64,000 nt of DNA from Epichloe hybrida. Lineage: Eukaryota > Ascomycota > Sordariomycetes > Hypocreales > Clavicipitaceae. How positions within the stretch are numbered: the stretch's first letter is position 1; each line of letters starts with the position of its first letter. The notes below the pieces were generated by a model, which searched no databases, was not told the DNA's origin, and saw nothing but the letters and a program-made list of their open reading frames with translations. Below are positions 20,901-31,847 of the stretch, piece by piece. Both the position numbers and the translations under genes were made by a program. The stretch is from assembly GCA_019022495.1 (NCBI GenBank), contig JAFEKR010000017.1, positions 930,001 through 994,000 of the forward strand, written 5' to 3'.

Positions 20901-23880
20901 CTATAAAACTATAGTTTTAGTAAGGGAGTTAGATAATAGTTAATTTATATATAGATTTTAATACCTTAAGGGGTAGCCCTTAATTTCTAGATTCCCTATA
21001 TAAATATTTAATTTAGGCTATCCCGTACTATCCTAAGTTACTATCTCCCTATCTAGGTTACGAACTAGTGCATAGCCTATGCGATTTAACTATAACACTA
21101 AGTCTATATAGTAGTTATTACTATCCCTAGTTTTAGTGACTAATTCTTTAATTTAGTTATTTATATAGTGATTTCTAATTTTTAAGGGGGAGGCCTTGAT
21201 TTCTTTATTTCCTATATAAATTAGTCCTTAGTTATATCTAAGTGTGTTTATCTTTAAATACTAGTCTTTACCTATATCTAAGTATTATAAATACTACTAC
21301 CTAACCTTAGTTTCTCCTAGTAAACCTAGATTATTAGTATTTATATAGTGTTTTCCGTTTCCTAAGGGGTAGACCTTAATTTCTGATTTTCCTATATAAA
21401 TTAAGTAGTCACCACATCCTAGCGCGTCTATCCCTAGTTCTTACTCTATTAGAACGCCTAAGTTCTATATATTATGTATCCTAAGTTCTATTTCTTAGAC
21501 TAAGACCTAATTTTCATTATTTAGGTAGTGATTCTTACTTTATAAGGGGGTACCCTTAATTTTTAACTTTCCTATATAAATTAAGACTTCCTTATATCTA
21601 GAGGTATTTTCTATAGGTTTCTCCTATCCTTTCCTAATATTATAGGAGTCTTTTAGTATTTTAAATAAATTAAGTTTATTATACCTATCTAATTCCTATT
21701 CTTCTACTAGGTTAGGCCTTATGGATTCTTTAAATTCCTCTTTATTTATTTCTTTCTCTTCTAATTCTTTAGGATTATCCTTTATTATATCTTCCTATAA
21801 TAATCCTAGTTCTTTATAATAGTTCTTATTAACTTATACTCTTACTAGGTTTTATTTAATAAAACTATAGTTTATACTTACTACTAATTTCTTTTCCTAT
21901 AAAGTCTTAGAGCGGTTAGTTTAACTCTATGTAATTATCTAGTATATTAATATAGGTTTTAGTTAATTAAGGCTAGAGTAATAAGAGGTAAATAATTTAA
22001 TTTCTATCTTAGGATTTAATATAAGGATTAATTTATCTATAATAACATTCTATAGTAGTTTCTAGATAACTATAGTAGTAAACTTTAACTTTAGTTCGCG
22101 GGTAAGAACTTGTTTATTAGTTATTTTTACTACGTTATCTAGGCTAGAACTATATAAGCTATCTATCTTACTTCTAACCTTATTTATAATAATGTTATTC
22201 TTCCTATTAATGCTTCCCTTAGTTTTCCTATCTTCCTAATATACCTTTTATCTATACTTTATTCCCTAAGTATTCTCTACTAGTATTTCTTTAAAACTTA
22301 TTATTCTAATCTTATCTAGTAATAGTAAATCATAAACACATAAATAACCACTAGTATCTTTATTATTTATAATTCTTAGTTTTCTAATCCCTAGTTTTTT
22401 ACTTTATTAAATACCTTACTATTTAATCCCCTTAGGATTTTCTTAACCTCCTCTAGGATTTCTTAGTTATCCTTTATAAACTCTATAATTTTATCTAGTC
22501 CTATCCTCTATAAAAGCTAGGCATGTAAATTAGATTATTAAAATAGGTCTAGGCATAAGTATATTAGAAGCGTTTACGTTTTGCCCTTAGTACCTATAAT
22601 TATGATTTTCTCTAGCCTATAATGTTTAATAACATTTATTCTTTATAACTAAACCTTTCCTAATAATATATCCTAATCTTATTAAGCTAGTATTACGTAG
22701 CATTTAGCTAAAGCTAAGATTCCCTTAGCTATAATCTAGAGGTAAGCATAGTAGGAGATTAGTTAATGCATATTATTCGCTATCTTAATAAACCTTATTT
22801 CGCGAAGTTAGACTAAAGGGATTTCATATCTCTTTAGGTAATTCACATTTACTAGTTTTGTGCTTAAGCCACTATTAAGCAAAGCTAAGTCACACTAAAT
22901 ACCTTTAACATACGTTGTAATATATCCTAGGGTTATTAGTACTTTGCTATCCAGCTAAGTAACATTATTCTATGTAATTACAGCGTTTATTAACCCTAAG
23001 GATCTATAGGCTACTATTTCTAGACCTATTATTCCCTTATATAGCTCTAAGAGATAAGAGATAATTGCTTTAGCTCTATTACCCTTTAACTTTCATTAGT
23101 ATTATATTAAGTAACTTAGTTATTAGTGAATAATCAGGGCTATCTAAAGGAGTTATAAAACGCTAATAGATACTATAGTTTTACTTAGTTATTTTCCTAG
23201 GTTAAATAGTAAAACTTTATATTCTTCTATAGCCTAAATATTCTCTAAGGCTAATCTTTAGTAGGGTTAAGGGTTTAAGGTAGTGTTATTTATTTCCACC
23301 TCCCTTAGTTAAGTAGTTACTATAGGTATAGTAAGTTCCTAGGGATTTACTATACTTTTATCTAGATATAGATATAAGGTAGGAAGTAATCTTTAGAATT
23401 CCTTAAAGCTTATTTCCTAGAGTAGTAAATATATACTTAGACTAGGATTCCTACTATCCTATAGAGTTTTATCTAAGTTAAGGATTTCTTTAATTTATTC
23501 TATTAGTAAGTCTCCTAAAGTATTCCTAGGTTTAGTGAATAATTTAATAATTCTCTTAGCTAGTCCTCTAGTAAATACTAGCTTATTTACCTTTTCTTTT
23601 CCCTTTACTATAGTAGTAATATTAGCATAACCTATCTTATTTTCTTCCTAGATATAACTTAGGGGTTAATAGTTTAAGGATAATGCTATAGGTAATTAAA
23701 TCTTAGCGTTAGTAACATAGCCTTAGGGGGAATTAGTTAACCTATTTCTATAGTGCTAACAAAGTTTATCTAGTTCTTATTATCTAGTTCCCTCTTATAA
23801 TTCTTTTTTATCTAGTAACTATTATAGTTCTATTAATCTTAGCGCCTTTTAAAGTCTTCTGTTAAGTATCTGTCCTTCTA
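18000..23880 (-). pseudogene. pol pseudogene of Gypsy-1
   Basis: Read on the minus strand with many RIP stops. Reverse transcriptase lies at about 20760-20000; its catalytic box near 20200 reads YIDNY, a decayed YxDD. RNase H is at about 19600-19400, with a KEMLAIV-like and a YTDYKG-like motif near 19550-19450. Integrase is at about 18900-18100, with a VTIDYLGP-like core near 18720 and Cys/His remnants upstream. The segment 21620-20930 holds four repeats described separately. Protease is expected before 21700 but was not pinned down. A 5.9-kb coding region is long for Gypsy pol. Confidence 0.7.
20930..21620 (-). repeat. Four ~60-codon repeats in Gypsy-1 pol
   Basis: Four units of about 180 bp. 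On the minus strand each carries LIYIG-x3-IK-x2-PL-x4-HYIN or a close form, at about 21595-21495, 21410-21335, 21230-21150 and 20990-20930. They lie just N-terminal of the reverse transcriptase. The units diverge in between, so they are old protein repeats and not a recent DNA tandem. Confidence 0.75.
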
Positions 23881-25060
23881 TGTGTAACTATATCCTATAT
23901 ATCCCTATTCTCTATATAAGAAGCACTAGAAGAAATTAGGGTCTCTCTAGGTATCTCTTTAGGGATCTCTCTAAGAAAATATACTAGTTATATTTCCTAC
24001 TAGTCTTATAGAGGCTTAGATTTACTTATTTATATTATATCTTAATTAGTTATACTAGCCTGTAGTCTAATTTATATTACTAGCGCCTTAGGCTCTAAAT
24101 GGTTTAAGTTATTTTACTAGTTCTACTATCTATTTAGAGGCTTACTTTTCTCTTTTTAACTATTCTTCTATCTATCTCTAGAAGGGAGCTATACCTAGTA
24201 TTAAGGTTTCCTTATTAGATAGTTATAATATCTTTTTAGAGGTAAATAAATAGTAGTTATATAGAAATAACTTTAAGTTAGATATTATTAAGTCTTTTAA
24301 AGCTATACTATTTGTCTATTTATTTAATATAAATAGATAATCTAACACCCTTTCTTATAGTTAGGCATCCACTTCTCTATTTACTAGATAAGTAATAAAG
24401 TTTATAAATAAAACTTATTATATACTAGATTTTATCTTAGAAGCTAGATGCTTAGCTTATTAAATATAAGTATTTAGCGTCTCTCCTAGTTCTTATGCAA
24501 AACTATATACCTCTCTTTACGTAAAAATCTTAATAAAAGGATCTAGCTTCTTAAACTTTTCTAAGAACTTCTTAGCTATATTCTTCTATATCTAGTCTTT
24601 ATACTCTAAGTCCTTATACTAGGCTACTACTTTCCTATGTAAACCTTAGATAAAGGTAGAACGCGTAAAGGTATTAATATATTCTTTTAGGGCTTAGGCT
24701 ATTATAGCTATTATTTTGTAATATTTCATATATTCCTTAGCTAGTCTATCCCTTAGTAAGCTAGAAAAGGTAATTCCTCCCCTTACTATTAGGTTTATTA
24801 GGAAGAAAGAACTACCTATAGTGCCTATTTATCTAGTTTCGCTAGGATTAGTAACGTTATATAATTATAAAGATAGAGAGGGGATAAGTATTATAATTTT
24901 ATTTAGTTAGGGGGACTATTCTAGGGGATGCTTAGGGCTTAGGATAAATTCTAATAATAATCTATTACCTTACTCTAATTCTAAGCTTAGGACTAACTCT
25001 TCCTAAGTTCTAGCGTCTAACTCTATAGAAAAAGGTTCTGGCATAAAGTGTTTAAGTTAG
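23881..25060 (-). pseudogene. gag pseudogene of Gypsy-1
   Basis: A zinc knuckle at about 23935-23880 reads, allowing for Cys-to-Tyr changes, as C-x2-C-x4-H-x4-C (CFLYRE.GYIGYSYT as now encoded). Upstream on the minus strand, about 24900-24000, is decayed coding sequence of Gag size. Stops prevent expression. Confidence 0.6.
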
Positions 25061-26856
25061 AGGGTATTATTTTAAGGTGTTAGTAATTTAGTGTTTCTTT
25101 AGGATCCCTTAGTGTTTCCTAAGTCTAGTGGTGATTTACCTAGCTAAATTAACTAGTAAACTATAGTTAAGTTAATAATATATCTGGTTTCTTAAATAAA
25201 GGTGAATAGGATAGATGATTAGGTAGTAGGAATTAGGTGTTAAGGTTTTAGGCTTTTAGGATTTTTCAGACTCTTTAAACCTTATTGTAATAAGGTTTTT
25301 CAAAGCAAAAGTTAGGGGTAAGCATAGAACTCTAAAACATTAATTATATCTGCCTAGCCCTAAGAGAACAAGAAAGAAAACAAGATTATTCTCCCTTTAT
25401 CTAAGATAAAAGTATTCCTCCCTTTCCTAATAACTCCTTCCTTTATAACTTAAGCAAATTCCTAATATAAGCATAGTGCGCTAAAAGCTATTCGCATAGT
25501 GCTATCTAACTAGAAGATTAGATTAGCGAATAAGTAAACCTAAAAGTAAGTTATAAGTAAGGCAATAGTCTGTGCTCTATACCTTTAATTATAGTAATGT
25601 AATTATCTTAAAAAACTAGGTTTTTAAAGTTAAGAGGCACCTTAGTTAGTTCCCTAAGGCATAAAGTTTAACTCCTAGTCTGTGTTCTATCCTATATGCC
25701 TATCTAAGTGTCTTACACTATAACACTAGGTAAACATTACTACTTCTTTATATACCCCTGTATTAGCGTATTACCTCTAGCTAGTCTAGTAGTAAATCCT
25801 ATAAGTAGTTTCTTTAATTAATAGCTTTTTTCCTAAGCTTCTTTAATTATTAAGTTTAAGGTTCTTATTATATTATATTTACTTAGAAATACTTGCCTTT
25901 GCCTATAGAGTATGAATTCTTTATATAACTAAGTATAGAAATATCCCTTCCTATACTAGAGTTTTACTATTTAAGTTGAATTCTAAGGTCCGAAAATTCC
26001 TTAAGGTTTTGCCTAATATCTAGTGTTATCCACCTCTAGTTTAAGCAGAGTGTTACTATGCCTAATTTACTAAGTGTGAAAATAACACTTCCTATAGTTA
26101 GATTTCCTAGTTTAAGTATAGCTTATAAGGCTCCTTAATTTAATAAGTTCTAGTGCTCCGTCTGTTAGTGTTTAACCTTAGTTAATTCCTACTTATATAA
26201 AACTATAACTATTTGTAATCTTAAATACTAGCATTATACTAGGTTAGCGCTATAGTGTTTTTATTAATTCTTCCTTATTTATTCCTCTATAGCTTTATTA
26301 CGGATTAAGCTTTTAACCTATTCTTTTTCTATGCTATAGATTCTCTGCTTTATTATTATAAGCTAACTTCCTATTATAATTATTATTTATCGCTATCTCT
26401 AACACAATTTACTTCCTATTATCCTATTCTAGGTATTCTAGGATTTTATTAAATAATTCTTTATAAGTTTTATATAGCCTTGTAGTTCCATGCCTATCTT
26501 GTTAAGTCCTATAGTCCTTAATATTCTTACTTTGCTAGATAGTAGTGTTTTCTAAACATAGCTAGAGAATCTTCTTAATTATAGTAATAACTATAGCTAT
26601 ACTCTAATTATTATCTTTCTTTAGTTCTAACTATAGTTATGTTTTAATTTAAGTTCCCTTTATTTCTAACTATAGTTATACTCTATAAGAGTTCCGTAAT
26701 CCCCTTTTCCTTCTAGTCTAAGTATTATTTATTATTTATTTAGTCTAGTAACGCCACGGGAGTACTTTATTAAAGGATCTCTAATATTAGAATATTTAAT
26801 TATGGTGATAATTTAGTTAAGCAAAGGAATAATCAATAGTCCTAGTCTTATTACTA
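25061..26856 (-). other. 5' leader or unknown region of Gypsy-1
   Basis: About 1.8 kb between the 5' LTR and recognisable gag. Very AT-rich, no domain recognised on either strand. It may contain an extra decayed frame or a long leader. Confidence 0.45.
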
Positions 26857-26972
26857 TAAAGTAGTACTAAAAATGATAGGGATAATATAGGTTATATTAT
26901 TTAGTTATCTAGCTACTACGTTCCCTATAATAATACTACTAATGATTACCTTAGCCATTCCCCACCTTAACA
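26857..26972 (-). repeat. 5' LTR of Gypsy-1
   Basis: 116 bp. The minus strand starts TGTTAAGGTGGGG and ends TACTACTTTA, the decayed form of TACTGCTTCA in the other LTR. GGGGG follows at 26973. Confidence 0.9.
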
Positions 26973-28038
26973 GGGGGGGATGTATCGTGACCGAGCCACA
27001 TGACCTTTCGGGGGGTCCGAGGCCTTGTTAAATCCGTTAAATCCATTAAATTCGATAATTTGAAGGTCTTATAGCTGTATTAAAGCTTATAAATTAACGG
27101 ATTTAATGATATTAATATTGATAATAATAATATTAATAGAATCTAATATAATATGTGACTGCTAGCAGTAGCAATAACAGCCTTATAATAGTTAGGCATA
27201 CTCTTAACTAGCTAAATAAGATAATCTAATAGCATTGCATTCTAAGTATTTATTATTATTATTTACAGATAATTATATAAGGTTATCTCTTATAGATAAT
27301 ATTATTAAATCTAGTTCTTTATCTAATTTTATATATTTTCTATTATATTTAAATTAAGTAAATAAGGTAGCTAAGAAATTATATAAACTCCTTATTCTTA
27401 AAGTTTAATAAATATTAAATTCAATAAGTAGCCTAGGGCATTATCTTATTTTCAGGATAATATCTAATCTAACTAATAATTAGTAGTATATATTATTTAA
27501 TACAAGATTTAGTATTAATAATTCCCTATTCCTTTTCCTAGAAGAAAAATAAGCCCTTTCTAGCTTATATAGAAAAGTAGCCTTAAAATATAAAGCCTTT
27601 CTTTCCATAATATTATTGAATAATGTAGGTTAGATTAAGGGCTTCTTTAATCCTTTAAGTTATAAAGCTAACCCTAAAGCTACTAGGATTCATCTAAGAT
27701 TTATCTAACTAAAGGACCTTAGCCTAATTATATAAGGACTAAGAACTATAGTTAAGAGCCTATTATAACTGCTTTTAATAATTAGCTTCTAATATTAGGG
27801 GCTTAACTAGGGCTTAATATTATTAGAAGCCACGCTTTTAAAGGGCATAATAGATATAATATTAACTAATATTCTAACTAAGGGCTAAGGGAATTTGCTT
27901 ATACGTTAGTAAGCAAGCTTCCTTGCTGTTTATAATAAATTTCATAAGTTAATTAATATAGGCTTCTATTAGCTTTGAAGGATAACCTAACTAATATTTT
28001 AGACCTCCTATTTGTCACGACTAAGGTTAGGGAGATGT
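26973..28038. other. Former upstream flank of the phosphatase island, then unclassified RIPped DNA
   Basis: Before Gypsy-1 this joined 17581. The first 45 bases are non-RIPped and read GGGGGGATGTATCGTGACCG at the start, resembling a purine tract followed by an LTR start at 26981, but no partner repeat is visible in the window. From 27045 the sequence becomes AT-rich and RIPped, with a short inverted pair TTAAATCCGTTAAAT (about 27030) and ATTAACGGATTTAA (about 27097). No coding domain was recognised; probably a decayed transposon. Confidence 0.5.
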
Positions 28039-28305
28039 TGTCACGACTGTGGTGGGAGAGATATAAACGGAGTGAAGGCTAAGGTTCTTAGTTATAGCTA
28101 GAGAGCTATTACTTAGGGGTAGGTATATAAAGGTCTTAAACTCTAACCTCCTATATCTCTTATAGGTAGTCCTTATTTAAATACCCTACTATGTGTATAT
28201 AGCTAGCTAGTAGCTACTTAGTTATTCGCATAACCTAAGGCTTATCCGAGGGCTCTATTATGTGACCGTATTGTCCATGGCTCTCTGACCCCCGTGCTCC
28301 TGACA
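28039..28305 (+). repeat. LTR X1 (unassigned LTR family), intact solo copy
   Basis: 267 bp from TGTCACGACTGTGG to GTGCTCCTGACA, TG...CA ends, relatively CpG-rich. A second TGTCACGACT occurs just upstream at 28013. No adjacent internal sequence of an element is visible, so this is a solo LTR. Confidence 0.65.
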
Positions 28306-28421
28306 GATGTAAAACAGAGTAAAGGCTTGGGTTCTTAATTATAGCTAGAGAGCTATTACTTAAGTGTAAGTATATAAAGGTCTTAAACTCTAACTTACTA
28401 TATACCTTATAAGTAATCTTT
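28306..28421 (+). repeat. LTR X2, truncated copy
   Basis: Aligns with about 28060-28160 of X1 (shared segment AGCTAGAGAGCTATTACTTA) but lacks both ends. Lies between X1 and X3. Confidence 0.65.
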
Positions 28422-28686
28422 TGTTAGGAGCACGGAGGCTAGGGAGCTAGGGATAGAATAGTCACATAATAAAGCCCTTAGATAAGCCTTAGGTTATGCA
28501 AATAACTAAGTAGCTATTAAATAGCTATGTGTATATAATAAGGTATTTAAATAAGGACTACCTATAAGGTATATAATAAGTTAAAGTTTAAGACCTTTAT
28601 ATACTTATACCTAAGTAATAACTCTTTAGCTATAAATAAAAACCTTAGCCCTTACTTTATTTATATTTTCCTAACCTTAGTTATAA
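28422..28686 (-). repeat. LTR X3, inverted RIPped copy of X1
   Basis: On the plus strand it starts TGTTAGGAGCACGGAGG, the complement of the X1 end, and runs to GTTATAA, the decayed complement of TGTCACGAC. With X1 it forms a 265-bp inverted repeat with a 116-bp spacer. Confidence 0.65.
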
Positions 28687-28712
28687 ACTTATAATAAGTT
28701 AAACTCTTAAAC

Positions 28713-28974
28713 TGTCGGATCCTTCGGATCTTCATTAGTTCAATCGTGGCCAAAGACTAGACTAATTGTAGGTCTAGCGCAATGCACGTAATGCGATTAG
28801 TTACATTAATTCGCCACCCCCTCTTTTGGCCCTACCTACGGATTTCGCTTACTTTCCTAGCATCTAGACTTTCTCTCTCTTCTCCCTCTTTCCTAGCTAT
28901 CTATCTAACTATTATTAACTTTAATATTACGGGATTATCCTATTACTTACGTAGGTACCTTAGTGTAACTAATA
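28713..28974 (+). repeat. 5' LTR of A-2
   Basis: Starts TGTCGGATCCTTCGGATC and ends GTAACTAATA. Aligns with the complement of 58882-59141. A 66-codon frame within it (28782-28982) is not a gene. Confidence 0.85.
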
Positions 28975-31499
28975 CTAATTAGTAATTAACTTTATAACTA
29001 TAGATAAGCTAGGTATTATAAGAAAAGATATTTTTATAGATACCACTACTACTACCCCTTGTTATACTATAATAGTCATTATAGTAAAGAGGCATAACTA
29101 TATAAGTATGCTAAAGGAAGAGACTAGAATCCTAGTTATAGGCTTATTAGGCTTCTAAGAAATCAATCTATTAACCCTTAGGCTAAGGGATATAACTTCG
29201 TTATATCTATCTGGGATATTATTATTAATTATCGATTTTATTGTCTATCACAAGAAAACTAACTAACTAACCAAATCTATTGCCATGAGGCATTTATTTC
29301 AAACCTAACGTTAAATAACCTTAGCTAAGCTAGCTAACTCAAATTAATTATTACGACTATTACTAACGATATTATCTAATATAATTAAATAACTAATAAG
29401 CTCTATTCCTTTTAATAGGCATCTATAGAACCCCCCTCTAACATACCTATAAATTCCCTTTAATATATTACCTTCTAAGAAACCTTTAATCTCTCCCTAT
29501 AAGCATCTACTACTTATTTTTTGCCCCCTTTACTCTTAATGCTATTTACTCTATGCTTATTAGTAAGAAAGAGAGATTACCTCCTTCCCTCCTTTTTTAT
29601 AAAAAATAAGAAGGGGTAATTGCTATTAATCCCTTATTACTTTTCTTATTATTTTCTAGTTACTTTTAGCACTTCTATTACTTTATTTATTCTAATTAAT
29701 TTATTCTTATTACTGCTTTTACTACTTTTTCTTCTGTTTTCCCTATTTTTATAATCTTCTGATTTTATTAGAGTAATAATGCTCCTAAAGTGTAAAAGAA
29801 GACCTTTATAATAGTAATAGGTAAACATAGGAGCTTAATTAGTAATAAGGAATAACTACCTAATAATATTCCTTTTATAGTTAAAGATAGTAGAGAAATC
29901 TAGACCTTTTATAAGAGAAAGAGCTACTAGTAATAGTAAGGCTCTAATCTTTACCCCTAAATAACCCTAATAGTATAAGTTACCCTTATACCTTTAATAG
30001 CTTACTTATACTTTCTCTTATAATTAGAAAGAATTTATTAAGCTAAATCTAGAGACTATTACGTAACTTAAGCTTAATAACTAGATTATAAAATTTATTA
30101 ACCTTAGTAAGTATTAAGGTTAAAGAGATAATAACCTATAGGAATTATTCTAAGAAAACTTTAAAGGCTAGTGGAAAATACCTTTAAAAGGGCATCTAAG
30201 GAAGTTATTAGAGAATTATATAATTCTTTACAAGATAATAGCATTCTTATTAAGCAAGGCCTAGGATATTTAATCCTAGCATCCCTTAAAGAAGTGCTTT
30301 ATTAAACTTTATTACCTCTTTAGTTATAGGAAAGATTATAAGAAAGACTATAATTTTCTAAACCCCTAGAGCCTTAATATTAATAGCCCTAATAACCTAC
30401 CCTAGAAATCCACGTTCCCTAACCCTAAAGATTGCCTAAACCTTCATAAGAGCCCCTATAATAATCACTATTAAATTAATAGCTTTATCCTAATAATTAT
30501 TATTATTAATAACTAGTGAACCGTTATTTATAATAAATTATACTTTTTTAGTAATTCCCCTTTAAGAATTAGATTATAAAGAAAATCTTAGAGCTTATAA
30601 AGATATATAAGGATAGTAACTACTATAGTAGGAAGCTATATAACTTCTTAACACTAAAAATCACGCTCTTTAAAAATAAGTATAATAAAATTAACCTTCC
30701 TTAAATATATTATTAGAAGGCTTTCCTTATTATATTAATAAGCAATACTAAATAATATTTCCTTAATTACCTCTTTAGGAATAACTATTCCTATAAGGAG
30801 ATAATTACTTATATTTATTAATACTTTAAGATAAAAAGTAACTAGTAATTCTATTACTATAAATAGAGTAGTATAATATTAAAGAGTATAATTAAGAAAA
30901 ACCCTAATAAAAGCAAACTTAATTACCTTAAAATTATATTATTAACCCTTAAGAAGATTTATAAAGGACTATACCCTACTAAGTCTATAAATACTTAACT
31001 CTATAAGTAAGTATTAAATACTATAGCTAGTATACCTAAATATTAGATAGTAAAATACATACACTCCCTAGGCTTTAAAAGTCTTACTAGAGACCTTTAT
31101 AAGGTAAATACTATTACCAAATTAAATAAGAAGTTCTCTTAATACCTTTAGTACTAATAAGAAGACCCTCTAGAGGCTATGTTTACTAATTATTAGTATA
31201 GATAATAATCCTATAGTAAAGGAAGCTATTATAGGTAAAGCCCTAGGCTAAGCACTAAGCGCTGCTTTATATATAGTAAGAGCGGCTGCTAGTCCTTTAA
31301 TTACTTTACTAAAGAATATTAAAAGAAGAAAGACTACTAGTAGGCTAGTAAAATATATTATATACCCCCTTTAGAGAAGAGATTCTAGGTATTTCTTACC
31401 TCCTATAAAGGGTAGGATAATAATAAGCCTAATAATAGCTTAGGTTAGAATTAGGAATTATACCTTATAGCTTACACAGAGGCTAAAGATAATAATAAT

Positions 31500-31580
31500 T
31501 ATTGAAATCAAAAGAGTGGACCGATCCAACTGAACCTAGGATTACAAAGCCTTATATATTTTTAACAATATATTTTAACA
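31500..31580 (-). repeat. 3' LTR of the TRIM
   Basis: 81 bp, 80 of 81 identical to 31767-31847. Confidence 0.93.
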
Positions 31581-31659
31581 CTCCCCCTAGAATTATACAT
31601 CCAGGCGCCCTATTGGAGGTTAGGCTTATACTAGCAATTGAATTTCTTGTTATTTTTCA

Positions 31660-31750
31660 GCAGGGTTCGAACCCATAACCTTGCCTCGCAGAGCAGTGCT
31701 CCACTATGGTAGGCGGGCTAATACGCTACAGTGAGCCACAACCACTACGC
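31660..31750 (-). other. tRNA-like / pol III promoter-like core of the TRIM
   Basis: On the minus strand TGGCGTAGTGG (about 31748) fits an A box and GGGTTCGAACCC (about 31672) fits a B box; a second A-box-like CATAGTGGAGC lies nearer the B box, at tRNA-like spacing. A full tRNA fold could not be drawn: the T arm forms only four pairs including wobble, and no acceptor stem closes. Best read as tRNA-derived, SINE-like sequence inside the TRIM. Confidence 0.55.
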
Positions 31751-31751
31751 C

Positions 31752-31766
31752 ACCGGGCTCATAACC
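31752..31766 (-). other. Primer binding site of the TRIM
   Basis: On the minus strand GGTTATGAGCCCGG directly follows the 5' LTR; complementary to the initiator tRNA-Met anticodon arm, as in Copia-1 and Copia-2. Confidence 0.8.
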
Positions 31767-31847
31767 TATTAAAATCAAAAGAGTGGACCGATCCAACTGA
31801 ACCTAGGATTACAAAGCCTTATATATTTTTAACAATATATTTTAACA
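31767..31847 (-). repeat. 5' LTR of the TRIM
   Basis: 81 bp; the minus strand starts TGTTAAAATATATTG and ends GATTTTAATA next to the primer site. Confidence 0.93.

Larger units (their letters stand above)
17582..26972 (-). mobile_element. Gypsy-1: full-length Ty3/Gypsy-order LTR retrotransposon (RIPped)
   Basis: 9,391 bp between two 116-bp direct repeats, inserted in a G-run with GGGGG on both sides (17577-17581 and 26973-26977). On the minus strand the order is LTR, a 1.8-kb leader or unknown region, gag with a zinc knuckle, a long pol with four internal repeats, reverse transcriptase, RNase H, integrase, LTR. RT and RNase H before integrase is Gypsy order. No long open frame survives. The LTRs are unusually short for an element of this size. 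It sits about 260 bp upstream of the phosphatase gene in the same orientation. Confidence 0.85.
31500..31847 (-). mobile_element. TRIM: 348-bp terminal-repeat retrotransposon in miniature
   Basis: Two 81-bp direct repeats, 31500-31580 and 31767-31847, differ at a single base (G/A at the fourth position). The flanking duplication ATAAT (31495-31499 and 31848-31852) is confirmed by the empty site in A-5 (complement near 56440). On the minus strand the LTR starts TGTTAAAATATATTG and ends GATTTCAATA or GATTTTAATA. The primer site GGTTATGAGCCCGG follows at once, and AGGGGGAG precedes the 3' LTR. Only 186 bp lie between LTRs, with no coding capacity. Ends, primer site and duplication size match the Copia-1/Copia-2 family, its likely helper. 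It is scarcely RIPped, unlike its host A-2, so it is recent or escaped RIP by its small size. Confidence 0.92.

Noticed and set aside
17582..26972. Reading Gypsy-1 as a Copia element
   Set aside because: Integrase motifs (about 18.7 kb) lie downstream of RNase H (about 19.5 kb) and reverse transcriptase (about 20.2 kb) on the minus strand, which is Gypsy order.
28782..28982. 66-codon frame in the A-2 LTR, and the similar minus frame at 58951-59142
   Set aside because: Both lie in LTR sequence of family A and have no protein features beyond chance.
31660..31766. A genuine tRNA gene on the minus strand
   Set aside because: A- and B-box-like motifs and GTTCGAA are present, but no acceptor stem or complete cloverleaf could be drawn, and the segment lies between TRIM LTRs. 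Treated as tRNA-like sequence of the TRIM.
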